Of a DNA stretch of 47,634 nt, positions 20,706-32,534 are shown in pieces. The notes below the pieces were generated by a model that saw only the letters and a program-made list of their open reading frames with translations, was not told where the DNA came from and ran no database searches. Both the position numbers and the translations under genes were made by a program. The stretch covers positions 1,631 to 49,264 of the forward strand of contig JH993801.1 of NCBI GenBank assembly GCA_000316135.1, read 5' to 3'. Source of the stretch: Trachipleistophora hominis. Lineage: Eukaryota; Microsporidia; Pleistophoridae. Every line of letters starts with the position of its first letter. The first letter of the stretch is position 1.

Positions 20706-21583
20706 TCATAAAATATTCTTGAGTCCCTTACCAAAATTACGTTCGTCTAAATACAAGAAAACAAGAAGTATTATTAACGTAACGATCTTGAAGCTTAATG
20801 TTATTAAAAGTGTTCAAATTAGAAAGAAAAACTTACCCTCTTGTCAGGATTTTGCCTGTTGTGATGATCAGCACTTCTAAACTTGTCATAATTAACTTTG
20901 TGCAAGCAAAAGCGTATTGTATCCTCCTGGCCCAGACAATTTCAGAGTGTTTGAAAGTTTGGAACCAAATATAATCAGCAATACGCAAGGTCACCTGTAT
21001 GACAGTAAATAATACACTGTACGATGTGTTATATAACGGGAAAAGGCTGTTTATAATACCGAAGATAATGTAGAGCTTGAAAAATACTATAGTATTCTCT
21101 CTAATCTTAATTAAAAAATTAACTTACCCTATTCGCTTCTAATTAGAAAATAAACTTACCTATTATTTCTTGCTGCCCGCCAATTTTTTTGTAATAATAC
21201 CAACTGAACTCATAAAATAAATCACTAAGTTTTGCGATAAACACTAACCCGTGACATATAACTACCGCGATAAGCACCATTTGACAAACAAAGGATGGCA
21301 CGGTATTATATTTTATGTTTAAAACTGTTACCAAAAACATATAAACATACAAAAATGGGTACACACACACTTGATAAATATTTCGTGATAGAATAGCGTC
21401 TACCATAAAAAGGTTCCCAAGAATTGCTATTGCTCCAAAACCCGTATACGGGTAAACACTTGTGACCTTGTTTGACAAATAGATGGCAGCTCCATAGAGG
21501 AACAGTTGTATAAACGTGAGAATCGTAAACACGTAAATAAAGGCAATCTTCGAGTTGTAAATCTTGTCGGTTTTTTGTATCAT
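20706..21583 (-). CDS. Tandem multi-span membrane protein paralogue A, four exons
   Basis: Rebuilt as exon 1 21160-21583, an 11-nt microexon 21128-21138, exon 3 20837-21105 and exon 4 20706-20814 (813 nt, 270 residues). Introns are 21, 22 and 22 nt, all starting GTAAGT. Introns 1 and 2 end in CTAATTAG and TTAATTAAG; intron 3 ends in CTAATTTG. About eight hydrophobic spans. Family motifs: AILGNLFMVDAILSRNIYQ, YYYKKIGGQQEII, microexon residues EANR, then IRENTIVFFKLY, YIWFQTFKHSEIVWARRIQY and the end LDERNFGKGLKNIL. The YKKIG region and FGKGL end recall fungal UPF0658 Golgi membrane proteins (from memory, unconfirmed). An in-frame alternative for intron 3 exists at the AAG before 20793, but it would shorten the last span. 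A TATATATA stretch lies about 25-37 nt upstream of the ATG. No C-run motif. Confidence 0.8.
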
Positions 21584-21607
21584 TGGTCAAGGTGATGATG
21601 GCTTCAG

Positions 21608-21670
21608 ATATATATATATGGATGCGATCAATAAATTTATTAATCAGTTAGGAGCGTAATTAATCAGTTT
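21608..21670 (-). promoter_or_regulatory. Putative promoter conserved between paralogues A and B
   Basis: TATATATATAT followed (away from the gene) by GCGATCAATAA, a TTAG-rich stretch and GTAATTAATCA. The same order occurs upstream of copy B at 24911-24970. Function is inferred from conservation and position. Confidence 0.4.
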
Positions 21671-23348
21671 ATTAATTTATTTTTTAATGTGGGACTATGA
21701 ATTACAATTTATTAAAATTGGTTTGATAGTTACATTATCAGTGTGGCAATAATATATATTTGTTTCGTTGTTCGGGATGAAATATAGTTTTTATTATAGA
21801 AACATAACATCCATGTATCACTAGGATGCCTTTAGAACTATAATAAAACCAATAAATACGTTTCATATTCTATAGACATTTATATTTGATTTCAAATGTG
21901 ATAAAATATTCGCTTCTTTAGCTATTTATAATTGATTGGTTGATTCGTCAAATGATTATGATCATCAATTGTATTCTACGTACAAAAAGCTCACAAGTAC
22001 CAGCGTTGCCTAAAATTTTGTGTATTATATATGTTTGAAATGTGGATGTAAAGTTTTGTTTGCTCTGTCATCCTCATAAACATTACGAGAAAAAAAATTT
22101 CAAACTTATAAATCCGTTCCTGGAAGTTAAATTAAGTGTCCATAACTAAAAATAAATTTTTTTCGTTTAACATTTCGCCACAGAATAGAAAATTGATATT
22201 AACTTAGTGGCTCGTCTTTTCCAAGACATCTCCGCTTTTCCATCAAATATGTATGAAAAGATATAAATCTTGAGATGTGTTAGTTATAGTTGTAACTAAA
22301 ACACGAAACGTGGGAAATAAGCAAACGAGTGACAAGTAAGTATTTATAAGAGTTATAAATGGCTCGTGTGTGGCCAGTAAAATTTATATATTTCTTTTTA
22401 TAGACACAAATAGCACGGTTTATTGTAAAAATTTGCAAATAAAAGATTTTTATTAACATTCACAAATTACACTATCAAAGACGTTATTTATTAGGTTATG
22501 AATAGTAGGCGTACGCAAAAATTAAAAAAATGGGCAGTCATGTGTAAAACCTTTCGTTTGTGTATATCATTTACAATATCAATTTAATTGTATCAAATGT
22601 TATTTTTAGCCTAAGTAACTTGTGCTAATCATTTACAGTTTGCCGGTTACTATTTTACCATTCTCTTGAACACATGTAATTTTTCAGCAAACAAAACTAA
22701 GCTCTCATTTAAAACACTTATACCATTTAATTTTTATACTGTATTAGTGGTATAAACACATTTTCAATATTATTACATCTTTCCTTTGAATTTTATTATA
22801 AAAAATGTTACTTCAAGAATTTTTCCTAACATAGATACTATGACAACCTAAATTTTCCTGTATTATTTTATATAACAAGAAATATTAGAAATTAGTATCA
22901 CGTAATAAAAACAACTAAATCGACGTCATCGCGATATATCCTTTGTAATAATTTATAAAAAAGTTTATTAACTAGAGTCATCTTTGGTAATCATTGAAAT
23001 GTTCTAGCTACCCTCAAGAAAGGTGCGACGGTATTATATTTACCTATTAAATGAAATATTACTATACAAACACGCATTTAAAACACATTTTTAATGCTGT
23101 ATTTTTGATATTATACTGCGGGAATCATATTTTAATTACATTATTATGATGGCTACAATCATAAACAAAAAAGCCCTCCGCAGATAACTAATTACACCAT
23201 TCTTTATAATTAGTTTGTCACAAAATATGCCTTAAAAGCCATTCAAGTTTTATATAAATATACGGGATATATAGATGAAGATAATAGAGTTATATTTTGG
23301 CGTGTCGATAAAAATGATTATTTTCAATCCTAGCAAAGAAGAAAAAAG

Positions 23349-23462
23349 TTCTTTTTAGAAAATGTGCCTTAATTATTATTTTTCATATCTCATGTCATGA
23401 ACATTATCTGATCCACAGGGACTGTCCATTGCCGCTAGCCGTCGGTTCCTATAAAAACTTTT
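23349..23462 (+). repeat. R2 dispersed repeat copy
   Basis: Core GATCCACAGGGACTGTCCAT then TGCCGCTAGCCGTCGGTTC, diverged but collinear with other R2 copies. Confidence 0.5.
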
Positions 23463-24001
23463 TTAGCCATAAACTACGCCAACAACAAAAAGTAGAATCA
23501 TGTGATATAATTGTTGGAATTACCACCAATACTTGTAATAACGGTGTGTTCGGAATTCATTATTGTTTAAAAAGATTGGGGTTATCAGTCAATAAGTATT
23601 AATAGTGATTGTATCTCCAATTCTCATATTTTGTTTGTTAAATATAACACTATAAATATATTTCTATATAAAAGACATTGAGGTCAACGACCCCTAACAC
23701 TAATGCTTTTCTCACAAATATTGAACACTGCGTTCCTCTAACCCTAATAAAAAAGATTTAATTCATTAATTAATGTTTTAATGGCCCTATCTGATTTACT
23801 AGGTCTATAAACAAAGAAAAAGTTTACCGTTTAAAATTTATTTAATTGGACTTGAAATCATTAAAACTAAAAAAATAAGGGAAAACTACTATGATATAAA
23901 ATGGTAGTATTGAATGAATATTTATGTGGTAATTTTAAACTACTATGAAGTTATATAACGAATTCTTGTTTATCTCAACATCTCTTATGGGCTTTGTCCC
24001 A

Positions 24002-24890
24002 TCAATACGCTCTTAAAACATCCTTGAGTCCTTTACCGAATTGACGTTCATCAAGATATAAGAACACAAGAAACGTCACCAGTGTAACGATCATGAAGCC
24101 TAATGTCAGAAAAAATGTTCAAATTAAAAAAAACACTTACCCTCTCTTCGGAACGATGTACATACTGACGATTATCAATTCCAAAACTGTTGTAACTAAC
24201 TTCAAACATACATAAATATACTGTATTTTTCTGGCCCAAACAATTTCAGTGTGTTTGAAAGTCTGGAACCAGATATAACCAATAACACGGAAAGTAACTT
24301 GTATAGAAAACAAGGTTAGCCGATATGGTATCTTATTCAATGGAAGCATGCTTTTTAAAATACTAAATATCACATGGACTCTGAAAAAAACTATAGTATT
24401 TTCTCTTATCTCAATTAAAAATGTTAACTTACCTTATTTGCCTCTAATTAGAAACTTTTGACTTACGTATTATTTCCTGACGACCTCCTATTTTTTTGTA
24501 ATAACACCAAGTGAACTCATAAAAGAAATCGCTAAATTTTACGAGAAACACTATTCCATGAAGCACAATGACTGAGATGAGCACCATTTGGAAGGCAAAT
24601 GATATTTTGTTGTGAAGTGTTATGTTCAGAAGATTAACAGTGAGCGTGTATGCATATAAAAATGGATATATACATATTTGATAAATATTTCGAGATACAA
24701 TAGCTTCAATCAGGAAGAAATTTCCAAGAATTAAGGAGGCACCATAGACTGTAAAAGGATAGTCTGGAATTACCACAGGCAAAAAATACACAGCAAGTCC
24801 ATAAAGCGATAGTTCTAGAAGCGTAAAGAGCGAAAAGACGTAGATAAAGGCGACATTCGAGTTGTAAATGGCGTTGGATTTTGGAATCAT
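24002..24890 (-). CDS. Tandem multi-span membrane protein paralogue B, four exons
   Basis: Exons 24467-24890, 24433-24443 (11 nt), 24141-24409 and 24002-24119: 822 nt, 273 residues. Introns 23, 23 and 21 nt; ends CTAATTAG, TTAATTGAG and TTAATTTG. This copy decides the intron-3 question. The only nearby AG (CATTAG, 24090-24095) puts exon 4 out of frame, whereas cutting after TTTG keeps an in-frame membrane span (FLTLGFMIVTLVTFLVFLYL) and the family end LDERQFGKGLKDVLRAY. The microexon encodes QANK where the other copies have EAN(K/R). It forms a subgroup with copy A (YYKKIGG, FQTFKHTEIVWARKIQY). Upstream DNA is also similar to A. Function unknown; possible UPF0658 relative. Confidence 0.8.
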
Positions 24891-24910
24891 TTAACAGAGC
24901 TACAACACTC

Positions 24911-24970
24911 TCAAATATATACGCCGCGATCAATAATTTTATCACTCAATTAGGGCATGTAATTAATCAA
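24911..24970 (-). promoter_or_regulatory. Putative promoter of paralogue B
   Basis: ATATATA then GCGATCAATAA and GTAATTAATCA in the same order as upstream of copy A. Confidence 0.35.
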
Positions 24971-25048
24971 CTTTTCTAATTTTTCTATTTATGATCGCAA
25001 ATTAAAATTAAATTTAAACTTGTTTCCAATAATTGATTTTTTTAGACT

Positions 25049-25374
25049 ATTGGCTGTGCTATTCCGTTTATGAAACAGAAGGTTGAAATTTTTGTAAATA
25101 TGTTTATATATTCTTTAATACCTTAAAACTTCTTCGTTTGAATTCATTTTTTCTAAATCATTATATTTTTGAGCAGAGGTTAGAAAATTAATTTCCAGCG
25201 GTGTTAACGATTTATCTAAACATCTATCGTAAATGACTGCTGAGTGAGTTTAGGAACTTGGAAATTAAATAAAAATATACAACTTATCAATAGTAACGAA
25301 AATTATAAACTATTTATTTAATATTTTTCTCGGACGTACAACCAACATGTGAATTGTTTTTTTATTAATATTGA
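25049..25374 (-). mobile_element. R1 element, full-length inverted copy
   Basis: Starts (plus strand) with TTGGCTGTGCTATTCCGTTT, which corresponds to the CTAG plus hairpin end of other copies, and ends TTTTTATTAATATTGA. Length 326 bp, against 325 and 327 for the copies at 41.3-41.9 kb. No coding frame, so non-autonomous. Confidence 0.7.
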
Positions 25375-25794
25375 TATATGCACGTATGTGTTTGTATTCA
25401 AAACCGTTTTTGTTCTTTTTTGTATTCGGCTTGTTTAATTAAAACTAACATTTTGAACGTATGAAATGACTTATTGAAAAAATTATTGGTTAAACCTTAT
25501 TTGCTGTTGTACCGCTATTTGTTTTACATTTACATACTTTTCTAATCTCAACTAGGAAAAACAGCGAATTTCTTTTTAACAGCGTCAAAATGGTCTAGGC
25601 TTTACGTTCTTTTAATTCGTAGAAACAAACATGACAAATCATCATGCAGGATAATCTATCAGCCCACAGCGCCAGAAAATTTTGCCACAGGGTATAATGG
25701 CGATATCCACAAAAGGTGAATGAGATAATTCAAGTTTGCCCGCTATACCACATTCTTACTCCTAAAGATAGATGAAACTGTATGCTAAACTTCC

Positions 25795-25920
25795 GTAACC
25801 GTGAACCAAAGGCCGACAAGGCCGTAGTAGGCGCTAGCACGCCAGGAGAGTCTGTTGAAGTGTGTGGTGGTAAGAAGATGTAATTAAAGTGACTTTCAAA
25901 CAAAAAAACCTCCGCAACAG
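25795..25920 (-). repeat. R2 dispersed repeat copy, inverted
   Basis: GTGAACCAAAGGCCG, then the hairpin GGCGCTAGCACGCC, then GTGTGTGGTGGTAAGAAGAT, AATTAAAG and an ACTTTCAAACAAAAAAA tail. Reverse orientation relative to the 41-kb copy. Confidence 0.65.
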
Positions 25921-26592
25921 AAATGTACATAACAGCCGCCGCAGAAGTTGTTGAAATTTTAATTAGATAATGTTTTAAATACAATTTCTTCGCTCCAAGA
26001 AGTAATTTTGGAATAGTGGCATTGATCGTATTTTAGCTAAGTAAAAATATTTTTTTATACCACGTGGTAGAGGCCCAGTGATCTAAATCTTTCACATCAA
26101 TAGTAAATTGAAATTAATTTTTTATAAAAATAAGAAAAGTCCATAGATCGTGATAGTGAGCTGAAACCACGATTGCGCAGATGGAAAGCGGGATACTCAT
26201 CTTGGGTTGAATGTGAAGCCGACGAGCTATCGAGGCAATATTGGTTATCATTGCATGGTTTCTGGGTCTACCGTCTGCCTGTATGATAGTTCATTGGTAA
26301 CGGCAGTAAGTAGGGTGTCGTGCGGTGTCTTTCGTTCATTCCCTAAATACTTCTTTTTGGAGAAACTATAAGGCCAAAGCAACATTTTAAAAACAAGAGC
26401 GGCATAGCGCAGTTAAATGAAGACTGTTAAGCGATAGATGTCGCAACATAATGGTTATTTATTCAAGTAATTAAATAGAGGAGGTTGGTTCTGGGCCAAC
26501 GAAGACAGTGCAAGTAGTTCTATAAATATTAAAAATAGGTTTGCGGCAACTACTTTCTTTATTTTCATCCATTTTTACTGACTGAAAAGAGA

Positions 26593-27487
26593 CTATTTTC
26601 GGATTAGAATATCCCTGAGGCCACTCTCAAAGTTCTGTTCGTCTCTTACCAACAAGAACAAGAATATCCCGCAAACCACTATTTTGAATCCGCTCGTCAC
26701 ATATATCATGCGAAAAAATTAGAAAATATACTTACCTTTCAATATGAAAATTAATAAGACCGTAAATGATTATATCGAGTATGGCTAGAATAAATTCTCC
26801 AAAAATAAAAGCGTAAATTATTTTACGTGCTAACACGTTCTCCTGATCTTTAAACGTTTGAAATATAATAAAGATGGAGAGTTCGCATACAATATGTAAA
26901 ATGTACAATCCTACACCATATGATACGCGAAATATTGGAAAAAAGTTGTTTGTGATGCTGAAAAATACGTATAGTCTAAATGCAACGACTGTTTGTTGTC
27001 TGATCTAAATTAGATGGGCAACTTACCTTATTTGCTTCTAAAATTAGAAATTTCACTTACCATTAACTTGTGTATTTGAACCTAATTTCTTGAACGAATA
27101 CCAGGTAAACTCTAACCTTAGTTGTCTAAAGGCGAAACACAGGATTATTCCTCTCAAAACTAGTACGCCTACATGTGCCATTTTAAATGCAAAATACAAT
27201 CCTAGAGTTGAGCTACTGCCCAGGAAAGTTATTACCAACGTAAAGCTGTATAAAATAGGGTACGTGCATATCTGAACCAAGTTCTTTGTAATAATTCCTT
27301 GCACAAGAAAGAAGTTTCCTAGAAGGAGTGCGACACCATGCACTAAATACACTGACTTATGTACTAGAGAATAAGAGAAATAGACCGATATACCAAAGAA
27401 AGCAACTTCAAAAAGCACCAACACGCAAAATATAATGGCATATGTCATGTGGCGTGTCTCATCTATGGTGGTTTTGTTATCTGTCAT
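26593..27487 (-). CDS. Tandem multi-span membrane protein paralogue C, four exons
   Basis: Exons 27061-27487, 27027-27037 (11 nt, residues EANK), 26736-27004 and 26593-26710: 825 nt, 274 residues. Introns 23, 22 and 25 nt, all GTAAGT; ends CTAATTTTAG, CTAATTTAG and CTAATTTTTTCG. Intron 3 is the most deviant, ending in CG. An alternative AG (GACGAG, ending 26696) is in frame but removes MIYVT, which is shared with copy D (MIYVS) at nucleotide level. Belongs with D and E (KKLGSNTQV, IRQQTVVAFRLY, FQTFKDQENVLARKI, end DEQNFESGLRDILIRK). About eight spans, no signal peptide. Function unknown. Confidence 0.8.
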
Positions 27488-28162
27488 GCTTTGCTTTGTG
27501 ATTTACTATTTATATATACGTGCTAATTAATAACAATTGTGTTATATTAGAAATAAATTAACTTATTTTAATTGTTGATAAGCGATTTATTACGCTACTA
27601 CCTTTTACAAAAAATAAACTGTTCATACGTGGTTGTAAAACTGTACGGTAAAACATTTTTTCGTGAAATGGAGTGGCCATTCCATAGGTTTAAAATGCAC
27701 TATATTTTATCACGCCTTTCCGTTAGCTTGCACAAATTTCACTGTAATATGCCATAGGAATATTAGATGTTACTATATTTTTAAGTGTATTTAACTTTAA
27801 TTCAGATTGCCTTTTATTCACATGATTAATAAGAATTGGTGAGAAATCGTTATTTTTGTTTAGAACAAAATTTTTCGCTGAAATTTTTTGATTGTTTGAT
27901 CCTTGATAAATAATAATTTAAAAATCATTCTAACGCACCAGATAAAAGAAAATTTCAGCACGTTTGATAATAGAAGTTGAATCAATAATTACAATTTACA
28001 TGTTTAAAATACAGAACGATTGCTTTCGGGAAGTTGAAGATTGTTTTAGACTGTAAAACGCTTCTTAATTCTAAAACTTTAAAGATGTATTCCGAAGCCG
28101 GTATGGTGTCTTATGTTGTAAAAAACCAATCACAAATCCATTGTATATTTTTTTATTCAATA

Positions 28163-28910
28163 CTAGCTGCACTATTCCGTTTATAAAATAAAATGTTAGA
28201 ATTGGTGCGAGGCTTATAATTTCTCTAACTATCCTAAATTTGATCATCTTTATTCGTTTCATGTTGATCAATATTTTTCTATAGGAGTAAAAAAACTAAT
28301 TTTCTGTTAAACTAGCTGCGCTATTCCGTTTATAAAACGGAAATTAAAATTAGTGNNNNNNNNNNNNNNNNNNNNNNNNNNNNNNNNNNNNNNNNNNNNN
28401 NNNNNNNNNNNNNNNNNNNNNNNNNNNNNNNNNNNNNNNNNNNNNNNNNNNNNNNNNNNNNNNNNNNNNNNNNNNNNNNNNNNNNNNNNNNNNNNNNNNN
28501 NNNNNNNNNNNNNNNNNNNNNNNNNNNNNNNNNNNNNNNNNNNNNNNNNNNNNNNNNNNNNNNNNNNNNNNNNNNNNNNNNNNNNNNNNNNNNNNNNNNN
28601 NNNNNNNNNNNNNNNNNNNNNNNNNNNNNNNNNNNNNNATTCAGCTTGCGAGTTGTCTTTTTATTATGATGATGATTAATTTTCTGTTGTAGTCAATAAC
28701 TTGTCTAAAGTAAATCGATTGTGCATGGTTACTAAGTGAGTTTAGAAACATATGAACTAAATTGGAATATGTACCTTATCAATTACAACAAAAAAGTGGA
28801 ATAGTATTTTTTGAATTTTTTCTCAAACTGACCAATCAGTTTGCAAGTTGTCATTTTATTAATATTGACAATCAGCTTGCGAGTTGTCTTTTTATTAATA
28901 TGATGATGAA
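28163..28910 (-). mobile_element. Nested R1 elements
   Basis: An older R1 begins at 28163 (CTAGCTGCACTATTCCGTTT) and resumes at 28677. A younger R1 (about 28309-28676) sits inside it and begins CTAGCTGCGCTATTCCGTTT with an intact hairpin. TAATTTTCTGTT occurs at 28297-28308 and again at 28677-28688, flanking the younger copy. The older copy ends with its terminal motif (AGTTGTC-TTTATTAATAT) duplicated, at 28855-28880 and 28886-28910. The middle of the younger copy is lost in the gap. Confidence 0.7.
28356..28638. other. Assembly gap (283 N)
   Basis: Run of N inside the younger R1 element. The flanking R1 ends imply about 364 bp for that copy, slightly longer than other copies, so the gap size is probably an estimate. 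Confidence 0.99.
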
Positions 28911-28927
28911 TTGTTTTGAATTCTTTT

Positions 28928-29042
28928 GGATACCATAAACCAAAGGCTGAGCAGGCCATCAAAAGTGCTACGTACTAAGAAAAGCATATTTATCAGGTTT
29001 TATGTGTGGTGAGATATTTAAGTAGTTTTTTCATAAAAAATG
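28928..29042 (-). repeat. R2 dispersed repeat copy, inverted
   Basis: CATAAACCAAAGGCTGAGCA then AGGCC, GTGTGGTGAGATATTTAAGT and a TTTTTTCATAAAAAATG tail. Diverged. Confidence 0.5.
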
Positions 29043-29498
29043 CTAACCGACAGTTAGTGTTGCTAAAGGCAACTAGTCGCAACAAATTATAAAAATAAAC
29101 TTTAATTATTTTGTGATCCACTTGAATCATACGAATGTCTTAAACAACTACACCAACAGTTATATTTTATAAACAAGGTGAATACATTTTTGCTGTTTAA
29201 AAGAAAATAATTCGCTTTATTTTACTTATGTATATTGAACAACTGATATATACACCTTTTCTGTATTATTAACCGACCAATAGATACGTATTATATATTG
29301 CAATTATATGGCAAATAAAGGTGACGATTTCTCAACATATCAGGAAAATATAAGCGGTCCAAAGCATTATTATCTTTAGAAGATGATTTTTCATTGTTGG
29401 CCTGAAGAGTTATCGTTATAAAACCTATATTATAATTACTATGATAATATTCTTCCAATAGTTTATTTCACTGAGCTATTTTGTCATAAACTTAAAAG

Positions 29499-30392
29499 TT
29501 ATTTTCTATGAAGAATATCTTTTAGGCCGCTACCAAATCTACGTTCATCTCTAACTAATACCACAGAAAACATCCCGACAACGACTAATTTAAATCCGCT
29601 ACTAACATATATCATACAAATGAATTAGAAAAATACTTACGTTTCAAGAGGAGCGTTGGAAAGACCGTAAATAACACAATCAATTACTGACAGCGCAAAT
29701 TCAATGGCAATAAAAACATATAACACTTTTCGTGCTATGTAACTCTCTTCATTCTTAAATGTTTGAAAGTTAAAGTAAATTAAAAGTTCGAAAATAATGT
29801 GCAAAACGTACATAAGTTTGCCATATGGCATAAAAAGCATGGGCAAAAATGTGTTTACGATGCTGTAAAACATGTAGAGTCGGAATACAACCATAGCTCG
29901 TTGTCTGATCTAAATTAAGAATTAAACTTACCTTATTAGCCTCTTAAATTAAAAAACAAACTTACCAATTACTTGTGTGCTCGTTCCTAGTCTTTTAAAG
30001 GAGTGCCATGCAAATTCTAATCTGAGACGATAGAATACGTGGTACAGAATAAACCCTCTCACCACGTATACACCAACTTGTGCCATTTTGAACACAAAGT
30101 ACAGCCCGGTCTCTCGAGAACTGCCTAGAAAAGTGTTGGCAAACGTAAACAGATATATTATGGGATACAAGCTTATTTGAACAAAATTCTTGATGATGAT
30201 TCCCTCAACCAAGAAGAAATTACCCAAAAGACTCGCAGAGCCATGTAATAAATACACCGATTTGAACTGAACATCGTTCGTGAAATATATTGCTAGTCCG
30301 AAAAATGTCAATTCTAGAATCAGCAGAACACAAAAAACATAAACATACCTCATTTGTTTTTCCTCGTTCATAAGATTTCTCTCACCAATCAT
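29499..30392 (-). CDS. Tandem multi-span membrane protein paralogue D, four exons
   Basis: Exons 29966-30392, 29932-29942 (11 nt, residues EANK), 29641-29909 and 29499-29616: 825 nt, 274 residues, the same lengths as copy C. Introns 23, 22 and 24 nt; ends TTAATTTAAG, TTAATTTAG and CTAATTCATTTG. Exon 4 encodes the last span (MIYVSSGFKLVVVGMFSVVL) and the tail VRDERRFGSGLKDILHRK. A downstream TTAG (ending 29602) is also in frame, but it would cut the span to about 16 residues. Conserved blocks: LLGNFFLVEGIIIKNFVQI, FKRLGTSTQVI, IRQRAMVVFRLYMF, FQTFKNEESYIARKVLY. A TATATA lies about 30 nt before the ATG. Function unknown. Confidence 0.82.
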
Positions 30393-32534
30393 GTTGTAAT
30401 AGCTATGAATTTTTCCATAGTTTTATATAGCCAAGAACTGATCAAAACTGCCTAATTTAATTTAATAAATTCATAGAGAATGATAAATTTGGTGATATAT
30501 TAAGCACTTTACAGTCTGTGCATACAAACTTCGAAACAAGGACATGGTATTCGTACAAAAAATGAACCATTATTATTTTTTAAATATTATACTAATTTTT
30601 TAGGTATTCCAAGACATTTTTATACCATCTTTATTTGATTATCAATCCAACTTGGTTTAATAAATGAAAAAAAAAGATTTTATAACCGTAAAATTTTTTT
30701 GATCAGATCATTTCTGATTTTGAACAATAAATTTATTTTCACTAAATTCATTTAAGTTGGCTATTAAATGTAAACACAAAAAACTATCAGACTGAAATTG
30801 TGCAGTAATAATTCTTGTAATGCATTTATCTCAATCTTGCATAGCTATACTGAATAAAATTTTTGTTCGAATGTTTATTCTATTATGTTCAAAATCAAGA
30901 TATATTTATGTTTTACTGATAAAAACGAAATTTTACGGGGTGATTAGTATAGATTTCAACATCGATACATGTTTCCGATTGTATCCCATGCTTCTGTAAT
31001 ATTAGAATTTTTTTACTCATTTGATGTAGCAAGAAAATGTAATTTAAGATTTGATGTGCGTTTTCTTCTTTAAATTTTATAAATACTGCGCAAATAAGTT
31101 ACTATGAACAACAGCAATGATTGAAAAAAACTCGAGAAAAGAAGGTGATGCATACGAATAATTTCTGAACATATTGTTTTATTATATATGCAGAATGCTA
31201 AATAAGTACCAGTTGTTGACAAACATACATTTATTTATGTTGCAATTGTTTATAAGAACTGGTTAAATAAATGCCTATATTCTGTAGAGTATCCAGATAA
31301 TAGCTATATAGTGTATCACGATACCTGAAATATTCTAATTGCCCTGATGACACGTATTTAATATTTTAATATGGAAAAATGAAAATATATTTATTCGCAC
31401 TTTTGGATACATTTAAATTTCATATGAAGTCGAGGGAATATCCGGAAAACCTCATATATTGCAGTTCATTTTACTATGTAAGATAGTTTCAAACCAAAAA
31501 TTTCAAAGGCAACACCGAACGATGTTACGGGCCCTTTATTCAACTTTATAATTTATAACAGTTAATTATATTAATTAACCTATAAATCAACAAAAAATTT
31601 TGTTAAGACGAATAAGTAGAAACAAAAGTCTACTGTTCATATATGATGTACCGTAGTAATATGGAAGTATAATAAATAAATTTTATTTAGCTTTAAAAAT
31701 AGCAAAAGTTTACTGAATACAGAATCAAAAACTACGGTGTGATACCACATGCTTTTCGTCATAAAAACTAGAAATATTATCATATTCTGTTTAATTAAAT
31801 TGAAGATCTCTTTATTCAAGAAAAATACCACGGTTTAAAAGGAATTAAAATTATAAAGGCCAGAGTAATATATAGGAAATGGTGATGGGATTTTAATAGC
31901 ATCTTTTTTGCTTGTTTTGTTGCGTTGTTTTGTACATTCACGTTCATACGCTTTCTCGCGTCCCTTTACATTTATATACACGTTTACTAGCGTATTTGCT
32001 ATCTTTCATTATTATTTTTACGCAAAACCATATGTTTTGCTCGTGATTTCTATTATATAACTCTGTTTTTAATGACATTTTGAGGCTAAACTGACCCATG
32101 TTACAACATATAATGATATTTTGACCTATATTTTTCCCGTTTACCACATTTCTGTTACTAAAAAAATCCTACCTTGCAAATTTTCACGTAGATTTTTCGT
32201 AAATTATACCAGCTAGATGTATCAATTCCGCTATTATTATTATTATTATTTCATTCCATCGGTGTTCATAGATTATATACCATACTTTTTTGCTTGGATC
32301 CCAATACGAATTCTGGAAACTAAAAAAGTAAAACAGAGCCTAATTCAATAAAATACACCTTTATTTACCAGGATAATGAAACATGTGTCTATAGTGGAGA
32401 TCTATATTATACGAAATAACATCTGAAACACGGTTTTAAAAGTATAAAACCGTATCCTTGTGCAATTTAATTCAAAAATACTTTATTCGCAATTATTCCT
32501 CCTAATATTCCAGATATACTTAACATTTTTTTGC
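30393..32534. other. Long intergenic region between paralogues D and E
   Basis: 2.1 kb, AT-rich. Open frames of 64-67 codons at 31637-31831 and 31944-32147 (minus) have no family resemblance and no C-run start. A short (ATT) run lies at 32232-32250. Confidence 0.5.

Larger units (their letters stand above)
21584..24001. other. Long intergenic region between paralogues A and B
   Basis: 2.4 kb, AT-rich. One R2 copy near 23349-23462. One stray GTAAGT at 22335 with no exon I could match. No supported gene. Confidence 0.5.
24891..26592. other. Intergenic region between paralogues B and C, with R1 and R2
   Basis: Full-length R1 at 25049-25374 and an inverted R2 at 25795-25920. The 84-codon frame at 25730-25984 overlaps the R2 copy and is not a gene. 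The stretch 26150-26500 is less AT-rich than usual but has no coding frame I can support; possibly an old element. Confidence 0.5.
27488..29498. other. Intergenic region between paralogues C and D, with nested R1 copies and an assembly gap
   Basis: Nested R1 elements at 28163-28910 and an R2 copy at 28928-29042. The N run interrupts the inner R1. Remaining DNA is AT-rich with no supported gene. Confidence 0.55.

Noticed and set aside
24051..24239. Frame that would result if intron 3 of paralogue B used the CATTAG acceptor
   Set aside because: Gives an unrelated hydrophilic end with a stop and loses the LDER-FGKGLKD tail shared by all copies.
25730..25984. 84-codon minus-strand frame
   Set aside because: Overlaps the inverted R2 repeat and has no counterpart at other R2 copies.
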